A DNA stretch of 64,000 nt. Origin: Bimuria novae-zelandiae CBS 107.79. Its lineage: Eukaryota > Ascomycota > Dothideomycetes > Pleosporales > Didymosphaeriaceae. A program made the translations under genes and the position numbers. The stretch is taken from positions 438,411 through 502,410 of the forward strand of contig ML976688.1 of the NCBI GenBank assembly GCA_010015655.1, read 5' to 3'. Below, piece after piece: positions 45,816 through 56,500 of this stretch; position 1 is the first letter of the stretch, and each line of letters starts with the position of its first letter. The notes under the pieces were generated by a model, which saw only the letters and a list, made by a program, of their open reading frames with translations, did no database searches and was not told where the DNA came from.

Positions 45816-46084
45816 AGTGAAGGATACCCAATTGAATCTTCTAGGTGCTATATGTCCATGATGATGTGGTAATTATGGAATTATCGATTCTCGATGCGTG
45901 AATGATGCGGAACGGACCGTGACATGGGGTTTGGAGGGACCGCTAACCGATATCGATAAGACAGCAATGAACGGTTACCTGAACAACAACTACATAATAC
46001 CAACACCCTTCCATCTCTGCGAACACCTTCTTCTACACCAGAAAGAATCTTCAATCTGGCCTTACTGGAATCCATCTACGCGCC

Positions 46085-46324
46085 ATGACTCGCGACCCCA
46101 GTACCACCAGGGTCATTCGATCCATCCGAAGGAGATACAGGGTGCAGGCCTTCCTCATCATGGGTCACCACTTCTTCTTTCAGTCGCCACTGCTGCTCGA
46201 TCTCTTCGTCGTCTTGTTCATCCTGGTTAGCAACTTCATGAACCGGCAGCACGCCGTTCCGAACCAGATGCTTGTCGAAGGCATACGTTTCCTCGTCAAC
46301 CAACGGAGGGAGCTTCTCCTCTAA
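46085..46324 (+). CDS. Possible small membrane protein, 79 aa
   Basis: ATG at 46,085 in a favourable context (CGCCATGAC). Residues 1-25 are Arg-rich (RVIRSIRRRYRVQ), then comes one clear hydrophobic helix (LLLDLFVVLFILVSNF) and a short tail. It lies between divergent Mmm1 and the SDR gene. The antisense frame (46,076-46,303) is open too and strongly acidic, as expected of a mirror of Arg/Leu codons. No family recognised; it could be a fortuitous ORF within a 5' leader. Confidence 0.3.
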   Translation: MTRDPSTTRVIRSIRRRYRVQAFLIMGHHFFFQSPLLLDLFVVLFILVSNFMNRQHAVPNQMLVEGIRFLVNQRRELLL

Positions 46325-46566
46325 AATGTCAACATCTCATCGCGGCCATGATTTCGTTGTCCAAAGTGAAAGAAGTAAAATCTGGAATCAGCTTCAAGAG
46401 CCCAAGATATAGATCTCTAGCCTCGCGGCAGCATCAAGGCTTTTTGCCTTGAGGCTCTGCGGAACGGCGATGCGCTCGATTGCCTGCTCCGATTGGCTCC
46501 ACACCCTCTCCACATCCCCGCCTTCAGGAACAGCAGCGAGGCCGCGCCATCGGAGTCCCAACTGCA

Positions 46567-47842
46567 ATGGACTTCGACACCGCTAGTCAGAGCCTCTCGC
46601 CCGCAGCTGCGTCGCATCAACCAAAGCTGAAGCTCCCCGCGGCCTGCGACCCTCCCTCTGAACACAATCCGTCAAAGCAAGCATCATGGATTGTGCGTTC
46701 GCCGCCCTCCACTACCGACGCGTGTCGCTGATGGTCTGTACGTAGGTCTTTGGCGCGACAGGCCACATGGGTCGGTCGCTCGTGCGGGCTCTTTTGTCGC
46801 ACGGTGACAGGTGTACCGCGGTGGGGTGGACGCAAGAGAATACTATTGATCAAATGGCCAAGTGGGAACAAGAGAAGAACTGCTTGGGAATGCTATGCGA
46901 CGTGCGAGTACGCGAGACGGTAGACCATGTCATTAGAAAGAGCATTGAACACTGGGGTCGCGTTGACATTATCGCGAAGTACGTCTCATCCTACCATTCT
47001 CATGCACCACGTCTAACCGTTTGCACCATAGCTGCACCGGCTACGGTATGTTACTTTACCTTTCCCAGCACCTTGACTGAGTCCGGTCAGGCGTAATCGG
47101 CGCGTGCGAGGACCAAGACGATTATGACCTCCGCAATCAATTCAACACGAATTTCCTAGGCACCCTTCACATCATCCAACTCTCGCTCCCGCACTTCCGC
47201 GCCCAGAACTCCGGCCGTTATCTCATCTTCTCTTCCACCTCTGGCGCCCTCGGCGTCCCTGGTCTCGGGCCGTACTGCGCGACCAAGTACGCCGTTGAAG
47301 GTTTGATCGAATCGATGCTGTATGAGATCGATTGCTTCAACATAAAAGCTACCTTGGTAGAGCCAGGACACGTGCGGCTAGACGAACCCGACGATATCGT
47401 TGTCGGAGGCGAGCAGGCTGCCAAGGAAGGCCCCCCCAAGCCGAGGCGATATGGCCATTTCTTCGTCAAAGAGCGGCTGAGCGAGCCGTACAATACGCCT
47501 ACAAGCCCCGCGGGTCACGCGAAGCGGATGATACAATGGTTGAACGATCGACAACCCGTTAGTGCGGTAAAGAGTGCGGAGTTGATCTGGCAGTTGGGTC
47601 ATTGCAGTTATCCGCCTTTGCGATTATTGCTAGGAAGCTATGCGGTGGAAAGTATACGGGATCGGTTGAGAAGTGTTATTGAGGAGGTATGCTGTATCGT
47701 AATCATATCGTGAGGGAAGAATGCTAATTGGAAGCAGATCGAGGATTGGAAGCATCTCTCATTCCCTGTAGCTGTGCCAGCTGAAGAGGAGAGGGACAGA
47801 GCGGGTGAGGATATGGAGCTGTACGAACAGGACAATGAGTAG
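46567..47842 (+). CDS. Short-chain dehydrogenase/reductase
   Basis: Five exons: 46567-46692, 46746-46978, 47032-47045 (14 nt), 47091-47686 and 47738-47842; phases agree and give 357 aa. The N-terminal 40 residues are a Ser/Pro-rich extension. The Rossmann start is SWIVFGATGHMGRSL (glycine motif at about 45-51), followed by a nucleotide-binding Asp in LCDVR and then N-C-T-G-Y-G at 120-125, coded across the micro-exon. The catalytic motif SSTSG...YCATK has Tyr186 and Lys190. Extended SDR-like C-terminus (LVEPGHVRLD). The substrate cannot be predicted. The start was chosen because splicing at 46,693 joins WI to VFGATG in frame; the ATG at 46,685 would be out of frame. Confidence 0.88.
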
Positions 47843-48046
47843 TAGCTGGTTCCTATAGGCCCAATTTAGCGTAACCTTTGGACCTCGGCATCCATCTACC
47901 CCAACTTAACCTGTCCACTTTACATCATCGCTCACATCTTTCAAAAAACGATCCATGCTCTATCTCTCCCGCAGTCCCACCCTCCAATTCAAGAACCCCG
48001 CTGCGCATTACCACATATAACAAATCAGAAGCGGAAACTATCCACC

Positions 48047-48853
48047 ATGCCTCTCTGCACACTCCACCTCTTCGCCCTCTCCCCCTCCACCCACCCCTCC
48101 TTCCTCAAAGCCCTTAAAGCCAACGTATCCCCCCTCGTCGTCGCCCGCGTCATCCGGTGGATCATCCTCCCCACCACCTTCTCAACATCCCACCTCCTTG
48201 CGCGGAACATCCACTGGGACTACCTTATCATCCTGCCATCTACATCTCCCCTCTCGCCGGATGTTCTAGAGAAAGTGCAGCACCATTGGTACATCACGGC
48301 GGGCGTGCCGTCGCGGTTGGTTCAAAATTTCGCGGAGAAGAACGAGCGGTTGTTGAGGCTGGGGCCGGACGGGGTGCCTAGATCGATTGGGTCGCTGGAG
48401 AGTAAAGAGACGACGAGGTCGGCGCAGGATCTGGAACTGAGCGGGGAGTTGAAGGACTGGATCCGCAGTTTCACCTCCGGGGACGGACCGGAAGCTAGAG
48501 GCGCAGTTTCTATGTTTAATTTGCTGTCCTTCAAGGAGGGGATGAAAGAGAGTTATTTAGAGTATGGGAAGGCGTTTGCATCGTCTATTGGCAAGGACCA
48601 CGGCGGGGACGCGAAAATTGTCGGCGGTGTCGTGCATGTCAACGGGACGCCGAGGGAAGAGGGGGGTAACGATGGAGAGGGCTGGGATGAGGTTGCGCTC
48701 GCGCATTATCCGAGTATACTGCATTTCGCGGAGATGCTGGCGGATGAAGGGTATCAGGAGATTAATAAGAGGTGGAGGGTGCCGGCGTTGAGGGATACGG
48801 CGATTTTGATGACGAGTGAGGTGGAGGGTTGGGAGGGGAGGGCGAGGCTGTGA
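48047..48853 (+). CDS. DUF1330-like alpha/beta-barrel protein
   Basis: Intronless, 268 aa, starting at ATG 48,047 in the context CCACCATGC. Residues about 1-110 are a hydrophobic variable part (LHLFALSPSTHP, WDYLIILPS, HHWYITAGVPSRLVQNF). Residues about 155-262 match the DUF1330/ferredoxin-like dimeric barrel pattern: VSMFNLLSFKEGM..YLEYGKAF, KIVGGVV, WDEVALAHYPSILHFAEML and LRDTAILMTSE. Such domains occur in small monooxygenase-like or unknown enzymes; no reaction is assigned. It lies 200 bp after the SDR gene on the same strand, with no evidence of co-regulation. Confidence 0.75.
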   Translation: MPLCTLHLFALSPSTHPSFLKALKANVSPLVVARVIRWIILPTTFSTSHLLARNIHWDYLIILPSTSPLSPDVLEKVQHHWYITAGVPSRLVQNFAEKNERLLRLGPDGVPRSIGSLESKETTRSAQDLELSGELKDWIRSFTSGDGPEARGAVSMFNLLSFKEGMKESYLEYGKAFASSIGKDHGGDAKIVGGVVHVNGTPREEGGNDGEGWDEVALAHYPSILHFAEMLADEGYQEINKRWRVPALRDTAILMTSEVEGWEGRARL

Positions 48854-49229
48854 GGTGGGAAGAGCATCATGTCACGGGAGAGGTGGGCAAGCTTGCTGGG
48901 TTTTGTATATTGGGGTTACTTGAAAGGAGTTAGGCATGCGACGGTGTCTTGAATGGTGTTTGTGTTGGAGGGATGTGAGGGAGATGCAAAGATGGGAATT
49001 GGAATAAACTTCGCTGAAATCTTACATACAATATAGTCCATGCGGGTATCTCTGCTGTCCGATATAACCATGCCGTCATAACCATGCCACGATAACCATG
49101 CCGCTATAAAATGTCGCGAACGCAACAAGATCATCAAAACCTCAATGAAACATCAGCCGCAGCAATCATCACCCAGTCTCTCCCACCTACCCTCCTCGCA
49201 AATCCTTCCAACACCCACCCTCAATCCCC
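48854..49229. other. Convergent 3' region
   Basis: 376 bp between the stop codons of the DUF1330-like gene and the orphan gene on the minus strand. Contains a short repeat of ATAACCATGCC at about 49,066-49,102 and no gene. Confidence 0.45.
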
Positions 49230-50375
49230 TCAATCCCACCTCGTATCAGCCCAATTACCCCCATCCCTCCTCCCCGCCTCTGTCCCCTCCTCATGAATCG
49301 CCCTAACCGCAATCCTCACCCTAATAACCCACTCGACCCCCACGATATCCTCCGCATTCTCCCAAACAGCCCTATCCCCCACATTCCCCCTATCCAACCA
49401 CTCGCCTCCCTTAACGCCAACATCTAACTGCTCCCACGGCACACCGCCCTCCACCACGCCAACATCATACCCTCTGAAATCCGCGATCGTGAGGCCGGGA
49501 TCGACTGGATCGAGCAGTCCCGCGAGAGAGAGTTCCTGCGTCGTGCACGGCGTGAACACGATATGGCAGAGACGACCGCTGACAGCTTTGCGCGTGTAGA
49601 AACCGACTGCGTGTCTCTCGTCGACGTAGTAATTCGGCAGGAAGAGGAGCATGATTTGTTGATCGCCTTCTTCACCTGTCCACTGCGTTGCGGTGTCCAG
49701 GAAAGGGAGTTCCGCGTCCGGCATGTGCGGCGGGAAGCGCGGCGCTGGCGTCTGCGGGCCTACATTGGGTAGATGCGCGATGGCGGAGGTGAAGTTGATA
49801 GAGGGGAGGTTCTTGGTTGCGATGTGTAGGATGGCGAGGGCGACGAGGGGGTTCGATGTGCGGCCTTCGTATAGAGGGGAGGAGTAGGCGTGCTTGTGAG
49901 CGGGGTAGCGCGCGTAGTCTACGCCATCGACGAGATCCCCAAGGTCGAGGTACTGCGGCCCAACATCTGGGTGGGGCTCGCCGGGCGCGACATTGTCAGG
50001 GGCCAGCGTGCGGTAAGCGTCGAAGGTGGAGGTGATGTTTACGTGCTTGTGTGGGTGGTGCGCGTTGAGGTAGATGTAGTGGTCGAGGCCGACGCGCTTG
50101 TTGCGACTCGTGGGAGGGACTTCGACGGAATTGATGACGACGTTTTGGAAGGAGTCAGTCGGGAAGATGCCGCCGCTGGGAATGTCGTGGGGGTTGCCGT
50201 TGGGCTGCGGGTCAGGAGAGGTGGAGGATATGGAGATGACTTCTCGGACTGGTGGAGCTTGCGCAGGTCGCAGTCCAGCTGCGAGTCTGAGTTGAGCTTT
50301 CGGCGCGGGTCGCGGGCGTTTGGCTTGAGGTTTGCCAGCGGCAGTGTCGGCGGCGGGGCGTTTTCTTGCGGACAT
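49230..50375 (-). CDS. Orphan protein, probably nuclear, unknown function
   Basis: A single open frame; the start at 50,375 (MSARKRPAADTAAGK) is chosen for its CACCATGTC context, giving 381 aa, although the frame stays open to 50,681. The N-terminus has a bipartite basic signal (ARKRP...QAKRPRP). The rest looks folded: LDHYIYLNAHHPHKHVNIT, PLVALAILHIA, QQIMLLFLPNYYVDERHAV, a VSGRLCHIVF strand, IADFRGYDVGVVEGG and VGVEWVIRVRIAVRAI. There is no match to a family I know. Codon use and GC are like its neighbours, so it appears to be a normal resident gene. Confidence 0.7.
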   Translation of the reverse strand: MSARKRPAADTAAGKPQAKRPRPAPKAQLRLAAGLRPAQAPPVREVISISSTSPDPQPNGNPHDIPSGGIFPTDSFQNVVINSVEVPPTSRNKRVGLDHYIYLNAHHPHKHVNITSTFDAYRTLAPDNVAPGEPHPDVGPQYLDLGDLVDGVDYARYPAHKHAYSSPLYEGRTSNPLVALAILHIATKNLPSINFTSAIAHLPNVGPQTPAPRFPPHMPDAELPFLDTATQWTGEEGDQQIMLLFLPNYYVDERHAVGFYTRKAVSGRLCHIVFTPCTTQELSLAGLLDPVDPGLTIADFRGYDVGVVEGGVPWEQLDVGVKGGEWLDRGNVGDRAVWENAEDIVGVEWVIRVRIAVRAIHEEGTEAGRRDGGNWADTRWD

Positions 50376-50850
50376 GGTGCTACAGTCTTTTAGCACGGCT
50401 GTTGCGTACGACTTAATGGCGAGTGACAAGTTACCTGAAGTTTGTTCCGATGTTGGCGGTGTTCGGCAGGCGTTTGCGCAAAGGTAATGTCTATGTCTAT
50501 GTCGAAAGTTGAAGAAAAAGCGCAATTGGAAGCAAAGAATCTCGGTCAGAAATAAAGTGTGGTTTGAGAGATCAAGCTTCGAGAGAGAGGAGTGAAGAGT
50601 AGGTTCCGTTGGTAGCGTCCGAGCGCTCACGCGGCCACGAGATCTGGTTGAGAGGTGAGGCTTCACTTGACGCCCGTGCACTCACCGCAGCCATCCAACC
50701 ACCGGCTTTTTGCCTGCTTGCAAGTTTAAAACAGTAGGAAAGTGCTGTAGAGAACTCCCTGTAGTGTCTTATCGCCTAATACAAGTATTGCGGGGCCGTT
50801 TTGTACAGTCTGGTGAATTTCTGTTATAGCTACCTACCTCCCATGCGCAC
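50376..50850. promoter_or_regulatory. Upstream region of the orphan gene, downstream of Rix1
   Basis: 475 bp holding the leader and promoter of the minus-strand orphan gene and the 3' end of Rix1. No motif was recognised. Confidence 0.4.
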
Positions 50851-53247
50851 TCATTCCGAATCAGAGTCGGTGTCCTGTCCCAGCACTAACGAGATTTTAC
50901 CGTCATCGTCATCGTCACTGTCTTCCTCTCCTAGCTTGTTGGCGGTCGTCAAAGGCACTATAGGTGTAGCGGATACGGCCGGGGTCGAGATGTTTGGAAG
51001 CGCAGGTACTGTAGCGGGTGCCTCCAAAGTCGGAGCCGCAATGGTTACGGGTATTGCAGTTGCTGTCGAAGCTGGCAGTTTGGACTGAAGTGAATCGTCC
51101 TTGGGTTCCTCGCTCAGTCTCTGTCTTTTGGGCGAAGATAGAGGCGCAGTCTCCTCATGGGGTCGCTTCACTACAGCGTTTGCGCGCTCGAGGTCTTCAG
51201 TCGCCTGGCTGTTTGAATTGGTCGGTGCTGGAGTCCCCGCGCGCAACTCAGCCGCCTCCGTCATCGCAACATCGCCACGAGCGTTGTCTCCACTCACCCC
51301 CGAACCCAATAGCGATTCTAACTCATTACCAACGAACTGCTCCTCCTCTCCCAAGTCCTCGAGAACCTCCGCCTCTTCTTCATCCTCGTCCATAGCATCA
51401 GACTCCTGGGTCCCTGTAAGAATGACAGGCATGCGGGGTCTCACCAAAGCTTCCACCTCTTTCTCGCCAGACTGGCTTCGCGCCAACAATGGCAGGATAC
51501 TGGCGGCTGGTTTGCCGAACTTCCTGCTGGGTGGCGGGTTGAGCACGCTGGCGACCATAGCGTCCTTGTCGCCTACAAGAATAGCGGTGCGGTCCATGCG
51601 AGTCCTGAGAGAATCCGACCAATATTGCGGTCGTACGTTGGTGAAGAGTACTGGCAGGAGGGCATGCGCGGCATTTTGCAATCCCGTGAAGTTGCCACGG
51701 GCAACAATCGCTTTCGACGTTGTCAAAAAAGCGTCGGCATTAGCAGTGGCCTGTGCATTGCCGTTTGTCTTTTGTAGAGACGAGGTCTGGTTTGATGTCG
51801 CACCAATCGGTTCCTGTGGAAGTATATCATCGCAGCATTTGCGAATCACATCGGCAAGTGGGTCGACTGATGACTTGGGCAGGGCAACACCTGAGCGTAG
51901 GAGCAGTGCTTTGACGGCCAAGTAGCAAGAGGTACGGACTTCTGGAATGTCTTTCTCTGCGGTGAAAACCCAAACCAGTTGGTCAAGCATCGCCGCATCA
52001 ATCGACGTGGTGCTGGCATCACTGCGTTGCATCAAGGCAAGCAGGATATCGACAGCGGCCACATGAATCTTAGGTAGTATCAGCCAGAGATTATCGCGCT
52101 CTTCTTTGCTGACTTGGTTGTTGAATTTGACTGCGTTATGGAAATTCTGACTTTTGGCACTGGGGATTGTCAGTGACAACAGTCTGGTGAGGAGGTCCAC
52201 GACTGCTCCAACATTGAGATTGATAGGAACGGTAGTCGGGCACAGAATGTAGGCTTTGACCAAATCCAAGAGACCGACGAGACGCTCTCCTCCAGCAAAG
52301 ATACCAGACCACGGCGGTAGAGACATGGGATCAGCACTCCGATCTTGAACCTCATCGTCTATCGTGCTGCCATTAACGCTCGTTGGATCGCGTGGCGATG
52401 GCTTCCAATCTTCCACGACCGCCCGAAATACCTTGTCCCCTACGCGGTGAGCGTTTTCAATGGTCTTCTTGAAGGATGCATGCCACTCCTCGCTCGTCGC
52501 CCCCTTGGCTGCGTTGGGTGCGCTGCATGGCAGTTGAGTGTACAAGCGTCGAGCGGCATCGGCGACTGCATGGGTCACGTCAGAACGAGCCCCTGGTACC
52601 TGCTCCGGGCCGAGCCTGCTGGATGGTGTGGGTGTAATGGTCTGGTTTAAAAGTTGGTGAATTTGTTTCAGGTGAGATCGGAACGTGGTAGGGTGCCGAG
52701 GAAGCAGCTGGTTGAAACTCTCCAGAATGGTCTCGAGAAGTGCTGGAGTGGTTCTTGATGCTGCAATTTGTAGAGTCGCCTGTATGAAGGGCGTTAGGGA
52801 AGGTGTTGTGAATTCGCGGACGAGCGTAGGGTACTCCCGGGTCAAGGTGAAGATGCGAGTCAAAGTAATGATGCACAATTGCTTTGAGAAGAATGGATCC
52901 GGCTTGGTCAGTATGCCGAGGAGTCCTCGAACCCATGGACCGCAGTTGTGCAATGTCTCCCAACCTCCAATCTCCACGGTGGACTTGACAAGGACAATTG
53001 CGGCCCATCTTCCCTGGATAGTGCGGTCCTGGAGCAAGGTGGAGAGAAATGTGCGGTACTTGTGAACGGCTACTGATGCCTCCGAGGCAGTCTTGGACGA
53101 AGAAGCCGGGGAAGAGAGCAATGTTTTGCATGTCGCAAGGGTCGCAGCTATGGCAGGCACGTGTGGAGGAAGGTGCGATGTGGGCGTGGACGAGATGCGG
53201 AACGTGAGCGCCCGCAATGTCGCCAACTCGGTCGCAATCGGAGCCAT
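50851..53247 (-). CDS. RIX1: Rix1-type pre-rRNA processing protein (PELP1 homologue)
   Basis: Intronless, 798 aa. The N-terminal RIX1 domain spans about residues 5-210: LRALTFRISS, HKYRTFLSTLLQDRTIQGRWAA, VEIGGWETLHNCGPWVRGLL and CIITLTRIFTLTREYPTLVREF. The middle is an alpha-helical repeat region (LPLLARSQSGEKEVEAL). From about 620 on it is disordered and acidic (ESDAMDEDEEEAEVLEDLG), with an NLS-like PKRQR and an acidic end (DSDDDDDGK). Rix1 with Ipi1 and Ipi3 acts on pre-60S particles in the nucleolus and nucleoplasm during ITS2 removal and Rea1-dependent remodelling. Its start is 279 bp from the divergent Ypp1 start, so the two probably share a promoter region. Confidence 0.9.
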   Translation of the reverse strand: MAPIATELATLRALTFRISSTPTSHLPPHVPAIAATLATCKTLLSSPASSSKTASEASVAVHKYRTFLSTLLQDRTIQGRWAAIVLVKSTVEIGGWETLHNCGPWVRGLLGILTKPDPFFSKQLCIITLTRIFTLTREYPTLVREFTTPSLTPFIQATLQIAASRTTPALLETILESFNQLLPRHPTTFRSHLKQIHQLLNQTITPTPSSRLGPEQVPGARSDVTHAVADAARRLYTQLPCSAPNAAKGATSEEWHASFKKTIENAHRVGDKVFRAVVEDWKPSPRDPTSVNGSTIDDEVQDRSADPMSLPPWSGIFAGGERLVGLLDLVKAYILCPTTVPINLNVGAVVDLLTRLLSLTIPSAKSQNFHNAVKFNNQVSKEERDNLWLILPKIHVAAVDILLALMQRSDASTTSIDAAMLDQLVWVFTAEKDIPEVRTSCYLAVKALLLRSGVALPKSSVDPLADVIRKCCDDILPQEPIGATSNQTSSLQKTNGNAQATANADAFLTTSKAIVARGNFTGLQNAAHALLPVLFTNVRPQYWSDSLRTRMDRTAILVGDKDAMVASVLNPPPSRKFGKPAASILPLLARSQSGEKEVEALVRPRMPVILTGTQESDAMDEDEEEAEVLEDLGEEEQFVGNELESLLGSGVSGDNARGDVAMTEAAELRAGTPAPTNSNSQATEDLERANAVVKRPHEETAPLSSPKRQRLSEEPKDDSLQSKLPASTATAIPVTIAAPTLEAPATVPALPNISTPAVSATPIVPLTTANKLGEEDSDDDDDGKISLVLGQDTDSDSE

Positions 53248-53526
53248 GCTTCCTGTCCACCTCTTTTCGGTCTTCCACGATGCGATTCAATGAGAATCCT
53301 TTCGCATCGCGGTGAACATTTTTGGATGGACCACGCTAGTGATGCGCCAAGCGACAGGGATGGGTCGCCCACATTCGACCGCTCTCCTCGTGGAACGCCT
53401 GCATCGCAGAGAGTCGAGGCGTGGGTGCTTGCGTGTTGTGACCATCTTTTGCCGGTATTACTCCCCTGAACATGAAGCTTAACATTCTCCTGCCCCGTCT
53501 ATCGCGATAGGCCTATTCCTACCACC
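53248..53526. promoter_or_regulatory. Compact bidirectional promoter, Rix1/Ypp1
   Basis: Only 279 bp separate the ATGs of Rix1 (minus) and Ypp1 (plus). Both promoters and leaders must fit here. No TATA box or named factor site is evident. Confidence 0.5.
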
Positions 53527-56500
53527 ATGGGTGTACGTCCCCTTGCATTCTCTCCTGCGACTCGAGACCCGCTGCCGCGACGTCATATCCCTACCCTGGC
53601 TTACGCTTCAGCAGAACCACGTCGAGAGCGAGAAGGCTTTGCGATACATTGCCCAATTGGACGATGCGCGCTGTTCTGGACGCTGGATTGATGTCCCTGA
53701 GCTGTGCAGGAAGATCGAGAAGCATGCGCCGCACCGCCAATGTCAGCTTCCCACCATATGGACTGCGCAACAGCTAACAGTGGCCCAGGCCTCACCAAGA
53801 CAGCGCGTTCTGAAGTGCAGATAGCAAAGTACAGCATCCAAAGACCCTCGACAGCCTCCTCGACCGCCTCCTCCGGCCTGTCCAACATTGTCCCAGCGCT
53901 GCTCACCGCCATCGAAGAGGAGGGAGACCATGTCCAGGATGCCTTCCAGGCCACTGTTTGCCTGGCATGGCTGCACTATGTGTTGGAGGAGCCTGGGCTA
54001 GCCCTCGCACGGCTGCCAAACGATCTCGCGGCAGTTGCGACCAAAATGCAGGAAGCGGCGCCCACCAGCTGGACGCGCACTTGCATCGTCAAGGGCTCCT
54101 TCCTCAAAGGGTCCTCGCATGAGAAAACCGGGTCTATCGAAGAGGCAGTCACCACTTTCTCGTCCATCCTGCCGTGGCTGTCCTCGAAACCAATTGCGAG
54201 CGAGACGCCGCAGTTCAGAATGTGGGCCGAGCATCTCCTTGTGCGTCTCTGCCACTTGTCCGACCAGTCATCCGAAGTCGGCAACTACACGGATCTCACC
54301 GACGCTCTGCAAGCCTATCGTTTCTGGGCTAAATACTGGGAGACCACGGCCAAAGGTGGTGGGACCGAGGGTGTGAGTGCCGCCAAATACCGACGCCTCG
54401 CCTGGAAAGCATACTACGACACGCTATCCACGATGCTACGCCACGACGTTCCGTACGAGGTCGAATCTGTTTCCACAGACTTTGCGACGGAAAAGCCAGC
54501 AGCCCTTTCGCAGTCCAGGCTCCACCAGCGTGCAGAGCTGAAGAAAGTCGAGACCATCTACGAGAGCCTTTTACTCAAGGAGACTCACTTCCCGAAAGCC
54601 AATGAAACTAACACTGAGATCGAGAAATGGGTCGATGCCGCCATGGACAACTGGCGAATTTTCTGCGGGCCTACCTGGACCGACGCAGACTTGGGTGCAG
54701 GTGGCAAGGAAGCTGTCGGTAGATGCATGTTGGATGTAGGATACACAATTTCCAACTCTGGTGACAAAACTTACCTACGCGCAGATTCTCTACAGAGCAG
54801 CCACGAAGACGTTCCATTCGACCCAAATACTTCGCCATCTCTTCACCGTCCACGCCTCTCTCGCTGATTTCGACCTCGCTTTCAAAGCGTACGACTCGTA
54901 CGTTGACATCATCACAAGGGGAAAAGACCGAGCTGAAAAGTCGGGGGAGCAAGACGTGGGTATCGACAATGACAGCACCATTCTCCTAACGTCCGCCGAA
55001 GCGATCAGAACACTGTGTCGGTTTGGCTCGCGCCCAGAGTCTGAAAAGGCTTTGGAAATAGGTCAGACCATCGAGAAGTGGCTCGAGCAAATTGACCATG
55101 TTAATTCGTCCGCATCCGAGGCAGGCACCGTTCGGTCCATTGAGACGATTGTGGCGCCTCGATCTCTTGCCGCCGCATACTACGCAATTGGTATCAGCCT
55201 AGCTCAGTGGGCCCGCTTTACCTACGAAGCGGACGCCCGCGCTGGCATACAAGCCAAAGCTATCTCATATTTACACAAATCACTCGCTCCGAAATTGGAA
55301 GAGTCCAACAACCTTGAAGTTCTGTACGCTTTAGCTTTGGTACTCGCAGAAACAAGAGACATACCAGGCTCCATCAAGGCAGTTAAGAAAGCTCTTTCTC
55401 TGGCCACTAAGCAAAAGTCTTCTATGAGCGCGGATGGCGTGATTAGCCCTGGATATACCACGGAATTCGGACGAGAAAGGAAGTTGATACCCTTCTGGCA
55501 TCTTCTTGCGCTGCTTTTGACAGCGAGATCAGAATTTGCTCCCGCCGAACAAGCTTGTGAAGCCGCTTTTGAACAATTTGGGGATCCAACAATTCTGTTC
55601 GGCAGGGATGATACTGAAGCATTCCGCAGCGAACATTTGAACCAAGTCAGTGGGAAGTCGGGGCGAAGCCTTGGCATAGTCGACCAAATGGAACGTTTCG
55701 AAAAGAGCGCGATCCTTGAAATCAAGATGACACAATTAGCACTGGTAGAGACTGTCGAGGGTTCTGCTGCCGCTGTAGACGGGTGCGATGAGCTTCTTGC
55801 TCTGTATGCGCGTCTTTTCGGCGACCCAGCTGCGGAGAAGGCCCAAGAAAAGAGTACAGCCATAACTGCTACAATGGCTCCACCAAAGAGTGCTGTTGGA
55901 ACCATTCGAGGGAGCATTTTCCGCTCCAAAGGCACTGTGAAGAGCCCACCCAAGCATCACACAGCCCGGAAATCCTCCGTTGCAAGTTCCATCAAATCGG
56001 CTACGGCTACACAAACCACTCACGCTCCAACGATAGAAGTCACCGACGAGAATGCAAACGATAGTGCAAAGGAACATCACCATCACCACCTTCTGCCGTA
56101 TAGACACCGCGAAGATCACTCGGGTGTTCAACGCAGCTCTAGCAAGCTGCAGAAAAGAAGCGCCAACAGTCTGCGGAGAAGATCGGAGCTGGACGGGCAA
56201 CAAGAGCCTGAGGTTCCAGAGCTGCCAGGAGGCGTTGCTAATAGCACACCGAATCGAAACAGCACTGTGCGTAGCAGGTCGGCCCGTCGGTCTTCGGTCG
56301 CAAGTTCGAATCGAAGGTCAGAAAGCAACGAGCGATCGCTTCGGCCGATAGCGCACAACCTGCCACAGAACGCAGAGCCACCCCCTGTCGGACATGCTTA
56401 TCAGCCGCCAAAGCAAGATGTACGGTTACCAGCACCTTTCCCCAATCCGGGCTATATCCCTCCGGAGCCACACTTTTCCAAGATCCAAGAACGTCGGCAC

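Noticed and set aside
46076..46303. Acidic 75-codon minus-strand ORF
   Set aside because: Mirror image of the Arg/Leu-rich plus frame; less favourable as a protein and lacks structure.
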